A DNA stretch of 64,000 nt from Mycolicibacterium sp. P1-18. GTDB taxonomy: Bacteria > Actinomycetota > Actinomycetes > Mycobacteriales > Mycobacteriaceae. Of the stretch, positions 26,730 through 35,284 are shown in pieces. The position numbers and the translations under genes were made by a program. The stretch spans positions 124,001-188,000 of the forward strand of contig NZ_NPKR01000011.1 of the NCBI RefSeq assembly GCF_008329535.1, read 5' to 3'. The notes beneath the pieces are model-generated. The model was not told the DNA's origin. It did not search any database and worked only from the letters and a program-made list of their open reading frames with translations. Every line of letters begins with the position of its first letter. Position 1 is the first letter of the stretch.

Positions 26730-27521
26730 TCACGGGCGAGGCTGTTGATGCTCCCACGTCTGCAACACGTTGACGTAGGGCTGGGGCGTCACCGAGAGCG
26801 CTCCGACGAACGGGTGCTCGAGGGCGAAGATCAGATAGATCACGAAGCCCATCAGCCCAGCCGTCAGGCCGACCGCGCACGCGTGCACGACGACGTCGCG
26901 CGTACCGAACAGAAACGTGAACGCCATGACGACTGCGCCGCCGCCGACCAGCAGCACCCAGAGCTCCCCGGGCACCGCCGCATCACCCGCGGTCACGCGC
27001 ATCTTGCGGTTGGCGCTGAGGTCGTTGAGCTTCACGATGTCGTGGTCGAAGAACGCGATCTCGTTGCGAGTCTGCGGTTGGACGCTCAGATAGGCCGACC
27101 AGACGTCGGTCATCGGTCCGGATTCCTCCTCCACGGTCTCCCCCCGCCGCATCCGGGGCAACTCGTCGTCGATCACGTCGCGGGTGTAACCGATGAGGCT
27201 CTGCTGAACCTGCGCCCGGTCCGCCGGGGGGATCGCAACGGAGTCCCGCAGGAGTTCCGCGATGGCGCTAGCCTCGGCCTGGGTGGCGTCCTCGGCGTCG
27301 CCGAACTGTTCCCAGACCACCACCACGAGGAACGCGACCAGCACCGCGTACAACACCCCGGCGAGCTGAAAGACCTGCGACGACACCAGGTTTGCGCTCT
27401 CGAGCCGGGTGTGGGACACCAACTTCCGGAAGATCAGCAGGCCGCCGACCGACAGGCCGACCACCAGGGCCACGGCAAGGAACCCCAGCAACGGGGCAGG
27501 CATCTGTAGAAGCCAGATCAC
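26730..27521 (-). CDS. DUF4239 (bestrophin-like) membrane protein
   Basis: About 263 residues with two N-terminal helices (MPAPLLGFLAVALVVGLSVGG and FQLAGVLYAVLVAFLVVVVWEQF), a soluble charged middle with EDATQAEASAIAELLRDS, and two C-terminal helices. This is the DUF4239 pattern, distantly related to bestrophin channels. The frame extends to a TTG at 27578, but GTG 27521 has a GGGGGA ribosome site at good spacing, and ATG 27503 is a third option; GTG 27521 is preferred. Function unknown, perhaps an ion channel. Confidence 0.87.
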   Translation of the reverse strand: MIWLLQMPAPLLGFLAVALVVGLSVGGLLIFRKLVSHTRLESANLVSSQVFQLAGVLYAVLVAFLVVVVWEQFGDAEDATQAEASAIAELLRDSVAIPPADRAQVQQSLIGYTRDVIDDELPRMRRGETVEEESGPMTDVWSAYLSVQPQTRNEIAFFDHDIVKLNDLSANRKMRVTAGDAAVPGELWVLLVGGGAVVMAFTFLFGTRDVVVHACAVGLTAGLMGFVIYLIFALEHPFVGALSVTPQPYVNVLQTWEHQQPRP

Positions 27522-27617
27522 CGGCAGTGTCCCCCAGTCCGGCGGGCGCCAGCCGTCCGCCGCGTCAATTATGTCCAACCGGCAGCGCAGAAGCCGGGTT
27601 ACGCCGAGATGGGCGCG

Positions 27618-29057
27618 TCAGATGATCGAGCGCAACCCGAACGCGTTGGACACCTGCGCCGCGACGACGCAGACGGCCGTGGCGAACTGGCGGGCCACGG
27701 GCCCGGGCAGGTCGTCGACCAATCCGCAGGCCGCACCCAGGACGCCACCGGTCGGAAGCACCGCAACCACACTTGGCGTCAGCTGCAGGACGACGGCATA
27801 GCCGTCGTGGTCGCCGGTGGTGAAGGTTCCGTCGTCGTAGGCGTTTCCGAGCGGGACCATGCCGACCACGGTCGCCGCGCCGCTCGCGACGAGCCGGCGG
27901 GCGAGCTCCGCACGTGCGACGTCCGACGACACGTACTCGTGGGTGAAGGGATTCGCGGGGTTGAGCTGTTCGGTGCTGAACGCACCCGACCACACGTAAC
28001 CCGTTCCGGTCACCGCGGGAGCCGCTCCGAACACGCGACCGTGATCGTTGGGGAACAGGAAGAAGTTGTCGGAGAAGGCCTGAAGGAAGCCGGCGGGCTG
28101 CTGACCGTACGTCGTGCCGTCGATGATCCCCGAGAAGCCGATGCTGTGGATCGGTTGGGCGGGGAAGCCGGCGCGGGTCATGGCGGCGTCGAGCCGGGCC
28201 GCGGACTCGGCGGCGGTCGTTGAGTTCGGGTCGAGGATGATCACGTTGACGGTCTCAAGGACGGTCTTGCCGTCGTGTGGGACTCCGCCATAGTTGGCGA
28301 TCTGCCCGTTGGGCGCAATCAGCCAGGTGCCGATGTCGCCGTAGGCGGTGTGCGCGACGTCGGTGGGGCTGGGCGTTGCGGCCCGTTCGGTCACCGCGGC
28401 GGCGGGCCGGACGAGGCTGGTGTTCTCGGTCTCGCGTCGGACCAGTTGCAGGGCCCCGAGCACGTCCGGTTGCGGAGCTACCGGCGCGTCGCCCGTGTGC
28501 GTCGGCGTCGAACTCGTGGACGCCGACGATGATCCGGTGACGGTCGTGGCGCTCGGCGCAGCGGCCGCGGGTGCGCTGCCCGGTGCCGTGTCGTCGTGAC
28601 GAGCGTCCTCGGGGGTGGCGTCCCCGCGAGCGGGGCGCACCTTCGTCGGCCCGGTCGACGCCTCGCTCGCCGAGGTGGTGATCCCGACGGACCGGGTGGC
28701 GCCGACGACCGCCGTCGGTGGTGAATGGCGTACGTGTGCGACCTTCGTCGTACCGGATTTGCCGGACGTGGACGTGGCCGGCTCGTCGACCGCCGTCGTG
28801 GACGAGGCCGTCGCCGCGGGTCCGCCGGCGGCCGCCTCTCCCGTCGACGTCGAGGTCGACGAGTGCGTCTGTGGCCCAGCGCCCGAGCCGTCGGAGGTGG
28901 CGCCGTCGGCGTGCGCGACCGCGGAGCCACTCGCCACGGCGACGCCGATGCCTAGCGCCACCGCCAGCGCGCCAACCCGGCCGACGTAGTGTGCTGCGTT
29001 CGGCCCGGATTCGGCCGCGTGTCGTGCCGCGTAGGTGGATCTGCTGTGCCGCCCCAT
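27618..29057 (-). CDS. Exported Ser/Thr/Ala-rich protein with C-terminal domain
   Basis: A 479-residue exported protein. A long basic leader (MGRHSRSTYAARHAAESG) precedes a hydrophobic segment and SAVAHADG cleavage site near residue 50. Residues 50-220 are low-complexity Thr, Ser, Ala and Pro, a surface or cell-wall linker. The C-terminal 250 residues form a folded domain with DPNSTTAAESAARLDAAM, FFLFPNDHGRVFG and HEYVSSDVARAELARRL, an order of motifs that reminds me of the LssY C-terminal domain, but this is weak. ATG 29057 has a GGGGGA ribosome site. Function unknown. Confidence 0.85.
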   Translation of the reverse strand: MGRHSRSTYAARHAAESGPNAAHYVGRVGALAVALGIGVAVASGSAVAHADGATSDGSGAGPQTHSSTSTSTGEAAAGGPAATASSTTAVDEPATSTSGKSGTTKVAHVRHSPPTAVVGATRSVGITTSASEASTGPTKVRPARGDATPEDARHDDTAPGSAPAAAAPSATTVTGSSSASTSSTPTHTGDAPVAPQPDVLGALQLVRRETENTSLVRPAAAVTERAATPSPTDVAHTAYGDIGTWLIAPNGQIANYGGVPHDGKTVLETVNVIILDPNSTTAAESAARLDAAMTRAGFPAQPIHSIGFSGIIDGTTYGQQPAGFLQAFSDNFFLFPNDHGRVFGAAPAVTGTGYVWSGAFSTEQLNPANPFTHEYVSSDVARAELARRLVASGAATVVGMVPLGNAYDDGTFTTGDHDGYAVVLQLTPSVVAVLPTGGVLGAACGLVDDLPGPVARQFATAVCVVAAQVSNAFGLRSII

Positions 29058-29457
29058 CGCCGTCCCCCTGCATTCGCTCGTCGCGAGGGTTGACGCGTGC
29101 TTCTCAGCGGTCCTCGACCGACGAATCGTATACGCCCTCGCGGTGGGACGGACCCTTGGAATGCGCGTGCGGCAAGGGGGAGCGATCAGCCTGTCCTCCC
29201 CCTGCAGGCCTATCGGATTGCCTCAACCCCGTGCCTTGCGAAAACAGCCGACCGGACGCAATCTGCCCTGACCGTCTTCGCCATCAGATGGGTAGACCAA
29301 TTGACGCATCAGCAAACCGCTGGGGAATGTGATCTCGCCCGAGCCGCCTTTGCTGAGGGCGAACACCGACCGCGGGCCACCACGGGCTGGCGGAGTATTG
29401 GGGGCGGGGCCGCAGGCAACGTCACCGCAGCCCCGCGAAACGGAACTTACCTGCCCG
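29058..29457. other. Gene-free stretch upstream of 29057
   Basis: I see no coding sequence in these 400 bases. They separate the minus-strand Gre-like gene end from the exported-protein start, so they should hold the promoter and leader of the latter. One imperfect hairpin is present (AGGGGGAG at 29175-29182 pairing with CTCCCCCT at 29196-29203, 13-base loop) about 118 bases before its start codon. Confidence 0.5.
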
Positions 29458-29940
29458 TCAGCGGTTCGGCATCTCGAGCGCGACGCGGCCGGCATGAAGG
29501 CCGTGCGGCACGGCGGTCACCATCGTGACGGCGAGGTCCGAGCCGTTCGGCAGGCGGTAGGTGCGCCGCTCCCCCGGCCGGGCGCCGACGATCGCGGCAC
29601 CCAGCGGCGAGTGCACCGAATAGACCTCCAGATCCCCGTGCTCGGCGCCGCGAACCCCGAGCAGGAACGTCTCCGTCTCGGCGGTGTCGCCGAAACGGAC
29701 CGTGACCACCATGCCGGGTTCGGCGACGCCGTCGTCGGGCGGATCCTCGCCGACCACCGCGTTGAGCAGTAGGTCGTGAATTCGTTGGATGCGTGACCGG
29801 CGGGCGCGTGTGACTGCCACCGCGTTCTCGTCCGCGGGTTCGTCGGGGGCGGCTGCGCAGAGTTCGCTCAGGGTGGCGAGTTCGCGTCTGAGCCGGTCTC
29901 GGGCGTCCGCCGATATCCAGACGCGTTGGGTGGTCGACAT
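29458..29940 (-). CDS. GreA/GreB-like factor (Rv3788-like)
   Basis: A 160-residue protein with the Gre architecture: an N-terminal helical hairpin (SADARDRLRRELATLSELCAAAPDE...RARRSRIQRIHDLL) and a C-terminal FKBP-like domain (VTVRFGDTAETETFLLGV...SVHSPLGAAIVGARPGERRTYRLPNG). The hairpin is shorter and less acidic at its tip than in GreA. In size and pattern it is like mycobacterial Rv3788, described as a Gre-fold protein that binds RNA polymerase and inhibits rather than rescues transcription. That functional transfer is inference. Confidence 0.88.
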   Translation of the reverse strand: MSTTQRVWISADARDRLRRELATLSELCAAAPDEPADENAVAVTRARRSRIQRIHDLLLNAVVGEDPPDDGVAEPGMVVTVRFGDTAETETFLLGVRGAEHGDLEVYSVHSPLGAAIVGARPGERRTYRLPNGSDLAVTMVTAVPHGLHAGRVALEMPNR

Positions 29941-30046
29941 GTCGGATCCTTTCCTGGGTTGCCGTCAGGGGCGGGTGACGGAGCCGCGCCGCCCCTGACG
30001 ACTGGCGGCGCCCGCGAGGGGCGAGGTTCACCAGCGTTGCGGACGG

Positions 30047-30403
30047 TCAGGCGACCGCGCGCCGCCGAGGGTCGAAGGGGCGCAACGTCTCTGGTTGCTT
30101 GCCGGTGGTGATCTGTTCGGCGAGAAGGCGTCCCGTCACCGGACCGTGGGCCAGTCCCCACATGCCGTCGCCACCGGCCACGTACACGTGCGGGGACAGT
30201 TCACCGATCACCGGACGTCCGTCGGGGGTGACCGGACGCGGACCCACCCAGACGTCGCTGCGCTCGTCCCACCGCACCCCGTGCAGCAGTGGGCTCGCCG
30301 AGGCGAGGATCGCGTTCACCCGGTCGTCGTCGACGGGATGGCGGCCCGCCCCGATCACGATCGCCGACCGTGGTCCCCCGTCGATTCGCTCGTCGCCGCC
30401 CAT
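30047..30403 (-). pseudogene. Remnant of FAD-dependent amino-acid oxidase (internal deletion)
   Basis: This 118-residue frame joins the very start of a DAO-family flavoprotein (RSAIVIGAG, the beginning of the FAD-binding fold) directly to the C-terminal fifth of one (VWVGPRPVTPDGRPVIG...VAGGDGMWGLAHGPVTGRLLAEQ...LRPFDPRR). About 300 residues of the middle, including the rest of the FAD and substrate sites, are missing, while the frame is kept. It cannot be an active oxidase. Intact homologues act as D-amino-acid dehydrogenase or glycine oxidase. It lies downstream of pucR and may once have been its target. Confidence 0.8.
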
Positions 30404-30483
30404 GTCGCTGCCTGCCTCCGTCGTTGAAGTCGTGTTCTTACGACTCCATGGTGGGGCGGGAAGTGTGGCTTTACTTGGGTCAA

Positions 30484-30514
30484 CGGGACAATGATCGCGC
30501 TCGCAATTGTCCCG
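30484..30514. promoter_or_regulatory. 9-bp perfect inverted repeat between pucR and oxidase remnant
   Basis: CGGGACAAT (30484-30492) and ATTGTCCCG (30506-30514) are exact inverted repeats with a 13-base spacer, located 16 bases after the pucR stop. It may be an operator for PucR over the former oxidase gene or the operon terminator; no T-run follows. Confidence 0.4.
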
Positions 30515-30529
30515 CAGCCACAAAGGCAC

Positions 30530-32053
30530 TCAGTCGGCGAGCGCGGCGGCGAGTTCGACCATCATGGCCAGTCGCTTGCGCGCGTCGTGCAGGGGCAGAT
30601 CGGTGACCTCGGCCATCTTGCGCATCCGGTAGCGCACGGTGTTCTCGTGCACGCCCAGCCGCAGACCGGCCGCGGCGGGGTCGCCGAGGGCCTCCAGCCA
30701 CGCCCGGAGCGTCGACGCGTACTCCGTGCCCTGTTTCCGATCGTGGCGCCGCAGTTCGGCGATCGGCCCGCGGTCGGGGGTTCGGCCCGCCCGGGCAGCG
30801 GCGCGCAGGCGCTCCAGCAGGATCGCGTCCCACGACTCGTCGTAGGCGGGCGGTTCGGCACCGATCGGCCAGTTGCCGTGCAGGGCCAGGCATTCGTCGG
30901 CTTCCTGGCGGGCCGCGGGAAGCTCGGACGCGGTCGCCGACTTGCTGATGCCGGCGGACAGCGTCGTGCGGTCGGGTAGCGCGGCACGAAGACCTGCGAC
31001 CCACGAGCGGGCGGCCGCCGCGGGTTCACCGGGCAACAGCGTGTACACGGTGTTGCCGGCCAAGGCGCTACGACCCGGGCGCGACCATCCGAAACCTGCG
31101 GTGGCACGTTCGAAGGCCAGAAGGAGCGCCGCATCGCGTTGTGCGTCGACCGAGGCCTGCACGGCGATGACCCGCATCGGACCGGGCGGCAGGCCAAGCC
31201 GACTCGCGGAGGCGGCGGCGTCGGCGCTGCCGTCCAACAATCGGATCACCAGTTCGGATTCGACTTGGCGCTCGAGGTCGGCGCTGGCGCGTGACCTCAG
31301 CAGGTGCAAGGCCACCGTGCGCGCCCCGTGGGCCAGTGCGGTGAGTTCGGGTTCGGCCAGGGCGTCGCGGCAGGAGACCCACACCGATCCCATCAGCTCC
31401 CGCCCCGAGCGGACGGCGACGACCATGCGGCCCGACAACCCGTGCGTCGTGTCGGGCTCGACGAACAGCGGTGCGTCCGAGGCGGCGAGGTGAGCGAAGA
31501 CGCCACGCGCGGATAACAATTCGTGCAGATGCTCCGGGGATTGCCGGTCCATGATCGTTGCCACGCGCGCCGGGTCCGCCCCGCCCTGCCTCCGGGAGTA
31601 GGCCAGGACCCGCGCCATCGCGTCCTCTATGGTGACAGCGCCGCCGGTGGACTCCGCGAGGCTGTCGGCGAGGGCGAACAAATCCGTTGGGCCCCGGCCG
31701 GACTCGGTCTCACGGCCCTCCAGCACCAGCCCGTAGACCACCGCGGCGAGCTCGCTCCACCTCACGGCCGGCTCGACCAACAGCACCGCGAGGCCCGCCG
31801 TCGGCGGCGTGAGGGCGGGCGAGCCGTCGTCTCGGACGAGCACCACCGTCGCGCGGGCCGCGATCGCCCACGGCACCGCCTCGTCGGACGAACGCGCCCC
31901 GATGGCCAGCAGCACGTCACCCGTCACCGTCGCATCGCCCACGGCCTCGGGCAGCACGACGCTGCCCAGTTCGGTGGAACGCGGTATTGCGCACGAGCCC
32001 ATGCGGACGCCGTGGCTGCCGAGCACGTTCACCAGCCTGTCCAGCGTGATCAC
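30530..32053 (-). CDS. PucR family transcriptional regulator
   Basis: A 507-residue PucR-type activator. The N-terminal 120 residues form the purine-catabolism sensory domain (TVTGDVLLAIGARSSDEAV), the middle is a GGDEF-like regulatory region, and the C-terminus has the PucR helix-turn-helix LRLGVHENTVRYRMRKMAEVT near 470-490. Members control purine, amide and amino-acid use. GTG 32053 has an AGGAGG ribosome site five to six bases upstream. It is the last intact gene of the fmdB-fmdA-hydrolase-pucR operon and probably regulates it. Confidence 0.92.
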   Translation of the reverse strand: MITLDRLVNVLGSHGVRMGSCAIPRSTELGSVVLPEAVGDATVTGDVLLAIGARSSDEAVPWAIAARATVVLVRDDGSPALTPPTAGLAVLLVEPAVRWSELAAVVYGLVLEGRETESGRGPTDLFALADSLAESTGGAVTIEDAMARVLAYSRRQGGADPARVATIMDRQSPEHLHELLSARGVFAHLAASDAPLFVEPDTTHGLSGRMVVAVRSGRELMGSVWVSCRDALAEPELTALAHGARTVALHLLRSRASADLERQVESELVIRLLDGSADAAASASRLGLPPGPMRVIAVQASVDAQRDAALLLAFERATAGFGWSRPGRSALAGNTVYTLLPGEPAAAARSWVAGLRAALPDRTTLSAGISKSATASELPAARQEADECLALHGNWPIGAEPPAYDESWDAILLERLRAAARAGRTPDRGPIAELRRHDRKQGTEYASTLRAWLEALGDPAAAGLRLGVHENTVRYRMRKMAEVTDLPLHDARKRLAMMVELAAALAD

Positions 32054-32099
32054 GCGTGCCTCCTGACCGTTGCGAATCTACGCGCCCCGGGGAGAAGGA

Positions 32100-33149
32100 T
32101 CAGTTCTGCGGCGAATACCCCGGTCTGGCGAGCAGGTCACGGATGCCGGCGTCGATGAACGCGGTGTCCACGGGGTTGGGTCCTCCCCCGGCGAAGTGAC
32201 CCCAGATGCCGGGAATGACGCGTACCTCGCCGTCGGCGATGAACTGGGTAGCCCAGTCCTCGTCCTCCGGGGGAAAGTAGAGATCCTTCTCGGCGGGCAT
32301 CGCCAGGAGCGGGCAGCGGATCGAGGCGAGCGCCTTCTGGACGTCACCGCCGAATCCCGGCGTGTTGCCGACGTTTCCGCTATGCCAGGTGCGAAGCATG
32401 GTGATGAGGTTGTTGGGATCGCGTCCGTCGCGGAAGAAGTTCTCCCAGAACCCGTAGAGGAAGTCGTCGAGCGAGGTGAATCCCATCTGACGCCACGCCT
32501 CCTCCCAGTAGAACGCCTGGGAGAAACCCCACCCGGAGTACACCCGGGCGAAGGCACGCAATCCCTTGACGGGTAACGCATCCGCGGAGTAATCGCCGTC
32601 GGCCCATACCGCGTCGGCGGTGAGCGCGGCGATCAGCGACTCGAGGAAGACCTGGTTGTGCGGCGCGGTCTTGCTCGACCCGCAGAACGGTGCGGCGCGT
32701 TGCACCATCTCCGGGTGGCTCACGGCCCACTGGTAGGTCTGGCCGGCACCCATCGACCATCCGGTGACCAGCGCGATCGTCGACGCTCCGAACTTCTTCG
32801 TGATCAGCGCGTGTTGCGCCTCCACCTGGTCGTAGAACGTCACGGCGGGAAAGCGCGCCCGATCGTATGGAGACGGCGTGTTGGACGGCGACGAGGACAG
32901 TCCGTTGCCGAGCATGTTGGGCACGACGATGAACCACTCGTCGGGGTTGAGCGCCTTGTCGGTGCCGATCAACCACTCGTTGTCGGTGTGCCACCCCGAG
33001 TACCACGTGGGATAGACGATGACGTTGGTCTTGTCGGCGTTGAGCGTGCCGTAGGTCTTGTAGGCGAGCGTCGCGCCGCGCAGAGTGGCGCCGCTCTGAA
33101 GCGTGAAGTCGCCGAGTTCGAAGTGTTCGGCGTCCGTGGGTGCAGGCAT
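32100..33149 (-). CDS. Alpha/beta hydrolase, homoserine O-acetyltransferase-like
   Basis: A 349-residue alpha/beta hydrolase with the MetX-type overall pattern: GATLAYKTYGTLNADKTNVIVYPTW at the N-terminus, a nucleophile elbow TGWSMGAGQ with Ser at 132, and a late Asp/His pair (AEKDLYFPPED, WGHFAGGG). The acetyltransferase-specific residues are not obvious, so it is more likely a hydrolase acting on an ester or amide related to the neighbouring formamidase. ATG 33149 has a GGGAG ribosome site. It is 17 bases downstream of fmdA. Confidence 0.9.
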   Translation of the reverse strand: MPAPTDAEHFELGDFTLQSGATLRGATLAYKTYGTLNADKTNVIVYPTWYSGWHTDNEWLIGTDKALNPDEWFIVVPNMLGNGLSSSPSNTPSPYDRARFPAVTFYDQVEAQHALITKKFGASTIALVTGWSMGAGQTYQWAVSHPEMVQRAAPFCGSSKTAPHNQVFLESLIAALTADAVWADGDYSADALPVKGLRAFARVYSGWGFSQAFYWEEAWRQMGFTSLDDFLYGFWENFFRDGRDPNNLITMLRTWHSGNVGNTPGFGGDVQKALASIRCPLLAMPAEKDLYFPPEDEDWATQFIADGEVRVIPGIWGHFAGGGPNPVDTAFIDAGIRDLLARPGYSPQN

Positions 33150-33166
33150 GATGACTCCCTTGGCTT

Positions 33167-34411
33167 CTAGGTGCTGACCGCGCACTGTCCGCGGTCGACG
33201 CGTTGCGGCCCCTGCGCCGAGGGGCGCACGTCGATGTCGAAGATCGCCGTCGGAACGTACAGCGTGGCACAGGAATTGGGGACGTCCACGACGCCGGACA
33301 GGCGGCCTTCGACCGGGGCGGCGCCAAGCATCAGGTAGACCTGTTCACGCGTCCAGCCGAACTTCGAGAGGTACTCGATCGCATTGAGACAGGCGTTCTG
33401 GTAGGCCAACGTGCTGTCGAGGAAGTGCTGCGTGCCGTTGCGGTCGACGGAGAAGCCGACGAAGGTCAGGAATTCGGAGTATCGCGGTTCGACGTTGCCC
33501 GGCATGAAGATCGGGTTCGTCGTGACGCCGTAGGTCTCCATTCCGCCCTTGATGACCTCGACTCGAAGGTCGATGAACCCGCCCATTTCGATGGCACCAC
33601 AGAAGGTGATCTCACCGTCGCCCTGGGAGAAGTGCAGGTCGCCCAGCGACAGGTTGGCCCCGTCGACGAACACCGGATAGAAGATCCGGCTCCCCTTGGA
33701 GAGGTTCTTGATGTCCTGGTTGCCGCCGTTCTCCCGCGGGGGCGCAGTCCTGGCCGCCTCCGCGGCGACGCGCTCGTAGTCCGCGCCGGTGAGGCTGCCG
33801 AGAACCGCGTTGGACGGCAGTGGCGGCAACGCCAGTGGCGGAACGCGTTCCGGGTCCGTAGCGATCAGTGCGCCTTCTCGGGCGTTCCACGTGGCGAGCA
33901 GGTCGGCACTGGGCGCGGTCCCCATCAGACCCGGGTGGATCAGCCCGGTGAATTCGACCCCGGGGACGTGCCGGCTGGTCGCCTTTTGCCCGGCGAAGTC
34001 CCACACCGCCTTGTAGGCCTCCGGGAACCAGTCGGTGAGGAAGCCTCCGCCGTTGTTCTTTGCGAAGAGTCCCGTGTAACCCCAGCCCTGCCCGGCGACC
34101 GGACCGCTCTCCTGCGGGACGGGACCCACGTCCAGAATGTCGACCACCAGGAGATCGCCCGGCTGGGCGCCTTCGACGGCGAACGGCCCGGACAGTTGAT
34201 GCACCATCGACAAGTCGCAGTCGCGGATGTCGTTCGCGTCGTCGGAATTGACGATGGTTCCGTCGAACCACTCCTTCGACTCGACACGGAAGGTGTCACC
34301 CGGCTTGACGGTGGCGACGGCGGGAATGTCTGGGTGCCAACGGTTGTGACCGACCAGTTCCTGCTCGCGAAACGGTTTGTCTTGATCGACGGGGAATATG
34401 ACGTCGGGCAC
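33167..34411 (-). CDS. fmdA: Formamidase/acetamidase
   Basis: A 414-residue member of the FmdA/AmdA family, the usual length, hydrolysing formamide or short amides to ammonia and the acid in the cytoplasm. Typical segments are VKPGDTFRVESKEWFDGTIVNSDDA, GPFAVEGAQPGDLLVVDILD, FTGLIHPGLMGTAPS, DLHFSQGDGEITFCGAIEMGG and the C-terminal CLNAIEYLSKFGWTREQVYLMLG. GTG 34411 has a GAGGAG ribosome site. It sits between fmdB and the hydrolase in one operon. Substrate preference between formamide and acetamide cannot be read from the sequence. Confidence 0.95.
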   Translation of the reverse strand: MPDVIFPVDQDKPFREQELVGHNRWHPDIPAVATVKPGDTFRVESKEWFDGTIVNSDDANDIRDCDLSMVHQLSGPFAVEGAQPGDLLVVDILDVGPVPQESGPVAGQGWGYTGLFAKNNGGGFLTDWFPEAYKAVWDFAGQKATSRHVPGVEFTGLIHPGLMGTAPSADLLATWNAREGALIATDPERVPPLALPPLPSNAVLGSLTGADYERVAAEAARTAPPRENGGNQDIKNLSKGSRIFYPVFVDGANLSLGDLHFSQGDGEITFCGAIEMGGFIDLRVEVIKGGMETYGVTTNPIFMPGNVEPRYSEFLTFVGFSVDRNGTQHFLDSTLAYQNACLNAIEYLSKFGWTREQVYLMLGAAPVEGRLSGVVDVPNSCATLYVPTAIFDIDVRPSAQGPQRVDRGQCAVST

Positions 34412-34460
34412 GGCGGTCTCCTCAATCAAGCTGGTGGACGAGCGGGACTGTTCTGTGAAG

Positions 34461-34745
34461 CTAGGGGCGCGGCAGACGCGACGTCGGCGAGGCGGTGCCG
34501 CGGTTCGATCGATTCGCCTGGCCGTCGGTCGACCTGGTGACCACACCGGGCGACGATTGAGACATGGCGTGCATGTCGAGCGCCTTCGCACCCGGGGCGT
34601 GTCGGTTCGTCAGCGCCGGCGAGGAGAACACCCGCCGGGCCGGTCCGCGACACGAATCGCACTCCACGCTGGCGGGAGCGGTGCCGATCGGAAACGATGC
34701 CTCGACGAAACCGTCTGCCGGGCAACGGTATCGATAACCAGCCAT
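34461..34745 (-). CDS. fmdB: FmdB-type zinc ribbon protein
   Basis: A 94-residue protein with the FmdB zinc ribbon: YRCPADGFVEASFPIG followed by VECDSCRGPARRVFSSPAL; the first half has a single Cys followed by Asp, and the second a CxxC, so the site is slightly unusual. FmdB proteins are encoded next to fmdA and thought to regulate it. The C-terminal half is disordered and polar. ATG 34745 has a GGGAGG site. First gene of the operon, 26 bases downstream of a strong palindrome. Confidence 0.85.
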   Translation of the reverse strand: MAGYRYRCPADGFVEASFPIGTAPASVECDSCRGPARRVFSSPALTNRHAPGAKALDMHAMSQSSPGVVTRSTDGQANRSNRGTASPTSRLPRP

Positions 34746-34770
34746 GGAACGCCTCCCGCTGACCGACGGC

Positions 34771-34792
34771 ATTGATCCCAAATGGGATCAAT
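34771..34792. promoter_or_regulatory. Perfect 10-bp palindrome, probable operator of fmdB operon
   Basis: ATTGATCCCA (34771-34780) and TGGGATCAAT (34783-34792) are exact inverted repeats with an AA centre. The site is 26 bases upstream of the fmdB start, where a repressor would block the promoter. The MarR-like protein or PucR encoded nearby is the likely ligand. Confidence 0.6.
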
Positions 34793-34864
34793 ATGGCTGA
34801 ACCTACACCCCCACCGGGGAACGTCAAGCGCAAGCGCGAGACCTGCGCCCCTTGCCAGCGAGCT

Positions 34865-35230
34865 CTACGGTAGAGACGTCTCCGTCACGAGAGACGAACA
34901 GATCCGCGCGATCGTCGGCTCGACGTCACGGAGGAGCTCTTGGCCATGGGAGGACAATCGCAGCGTCGTCCTGCGACGATCGTGCGGGGACAGCGTCCGG
35001 AAGACGGCGCCAATGTCCACGAGGAAGTCGACGATGCGAGTGGCCGACGTGGACGGGACGACCAACGCGTCGATCACGTCGGACATCGAGCAGCCCGGGT
35101 TGGCTTCGACGTGGGCCAGCGCGCGCCAGCGATCCACGGTGAGATCGGTGCGCGACAATGCGTTCTCGAGGCTCGCGGCGACGAGGGCCGCCCGCCTGAG
35201 CAATTCGAGAGTATCCGCGACAGCTTCCAT
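34865..35230 (-). CDS. MarR-like winged-helix regulator
   Basis: A 121-residue regulator. ALAHVEANPGCSMSDVIDALVVPSTSATRIVDFLVDIGAVFR is a winged helix and TLSPHDRRRTTLRLSSHGQELL the beta wing, as in MarR proteins. The frame is open further upstream but that part is antisense to the next gene. ATG 35230 is 54 bases from the divergent AmiC-like gene, so it probably controls its own and that gene's promoter, and perhaps the fmdB palindrome. In M. smegmatis the acetamidase genes have a repressor (AmiA) and a sensor (AmiC); this pair could be similar. Confidence 0.82.
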   Translation of the reverse strand: MEAVADTLELLRRAALVAASLENALSRTDLTVDRWRALAHVEANPGCSMSDVIDALVVPSTSATRIVDFLVDIGAVFRTLSPHDRRRTTLRLSSHGQELLRDVEPTIARICSSLVTETSLP

Positions 35231-35284
35231 GACCTGCCTTCTGCAAACGACTCCACCCGCGGTCACACCGCACCGCGAGTCAGC

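Noticed and set aside
30404..30529. In-frame N-terminal extension PLWLRDNCERDHC, resembling the start of a gamma-butyrobetaine dioxygenase
   Set aside because: The codons lie on the inverted repeat and promoter-like DNA; nothing else of a dioxygenase follows, so the likeness is probably chance.
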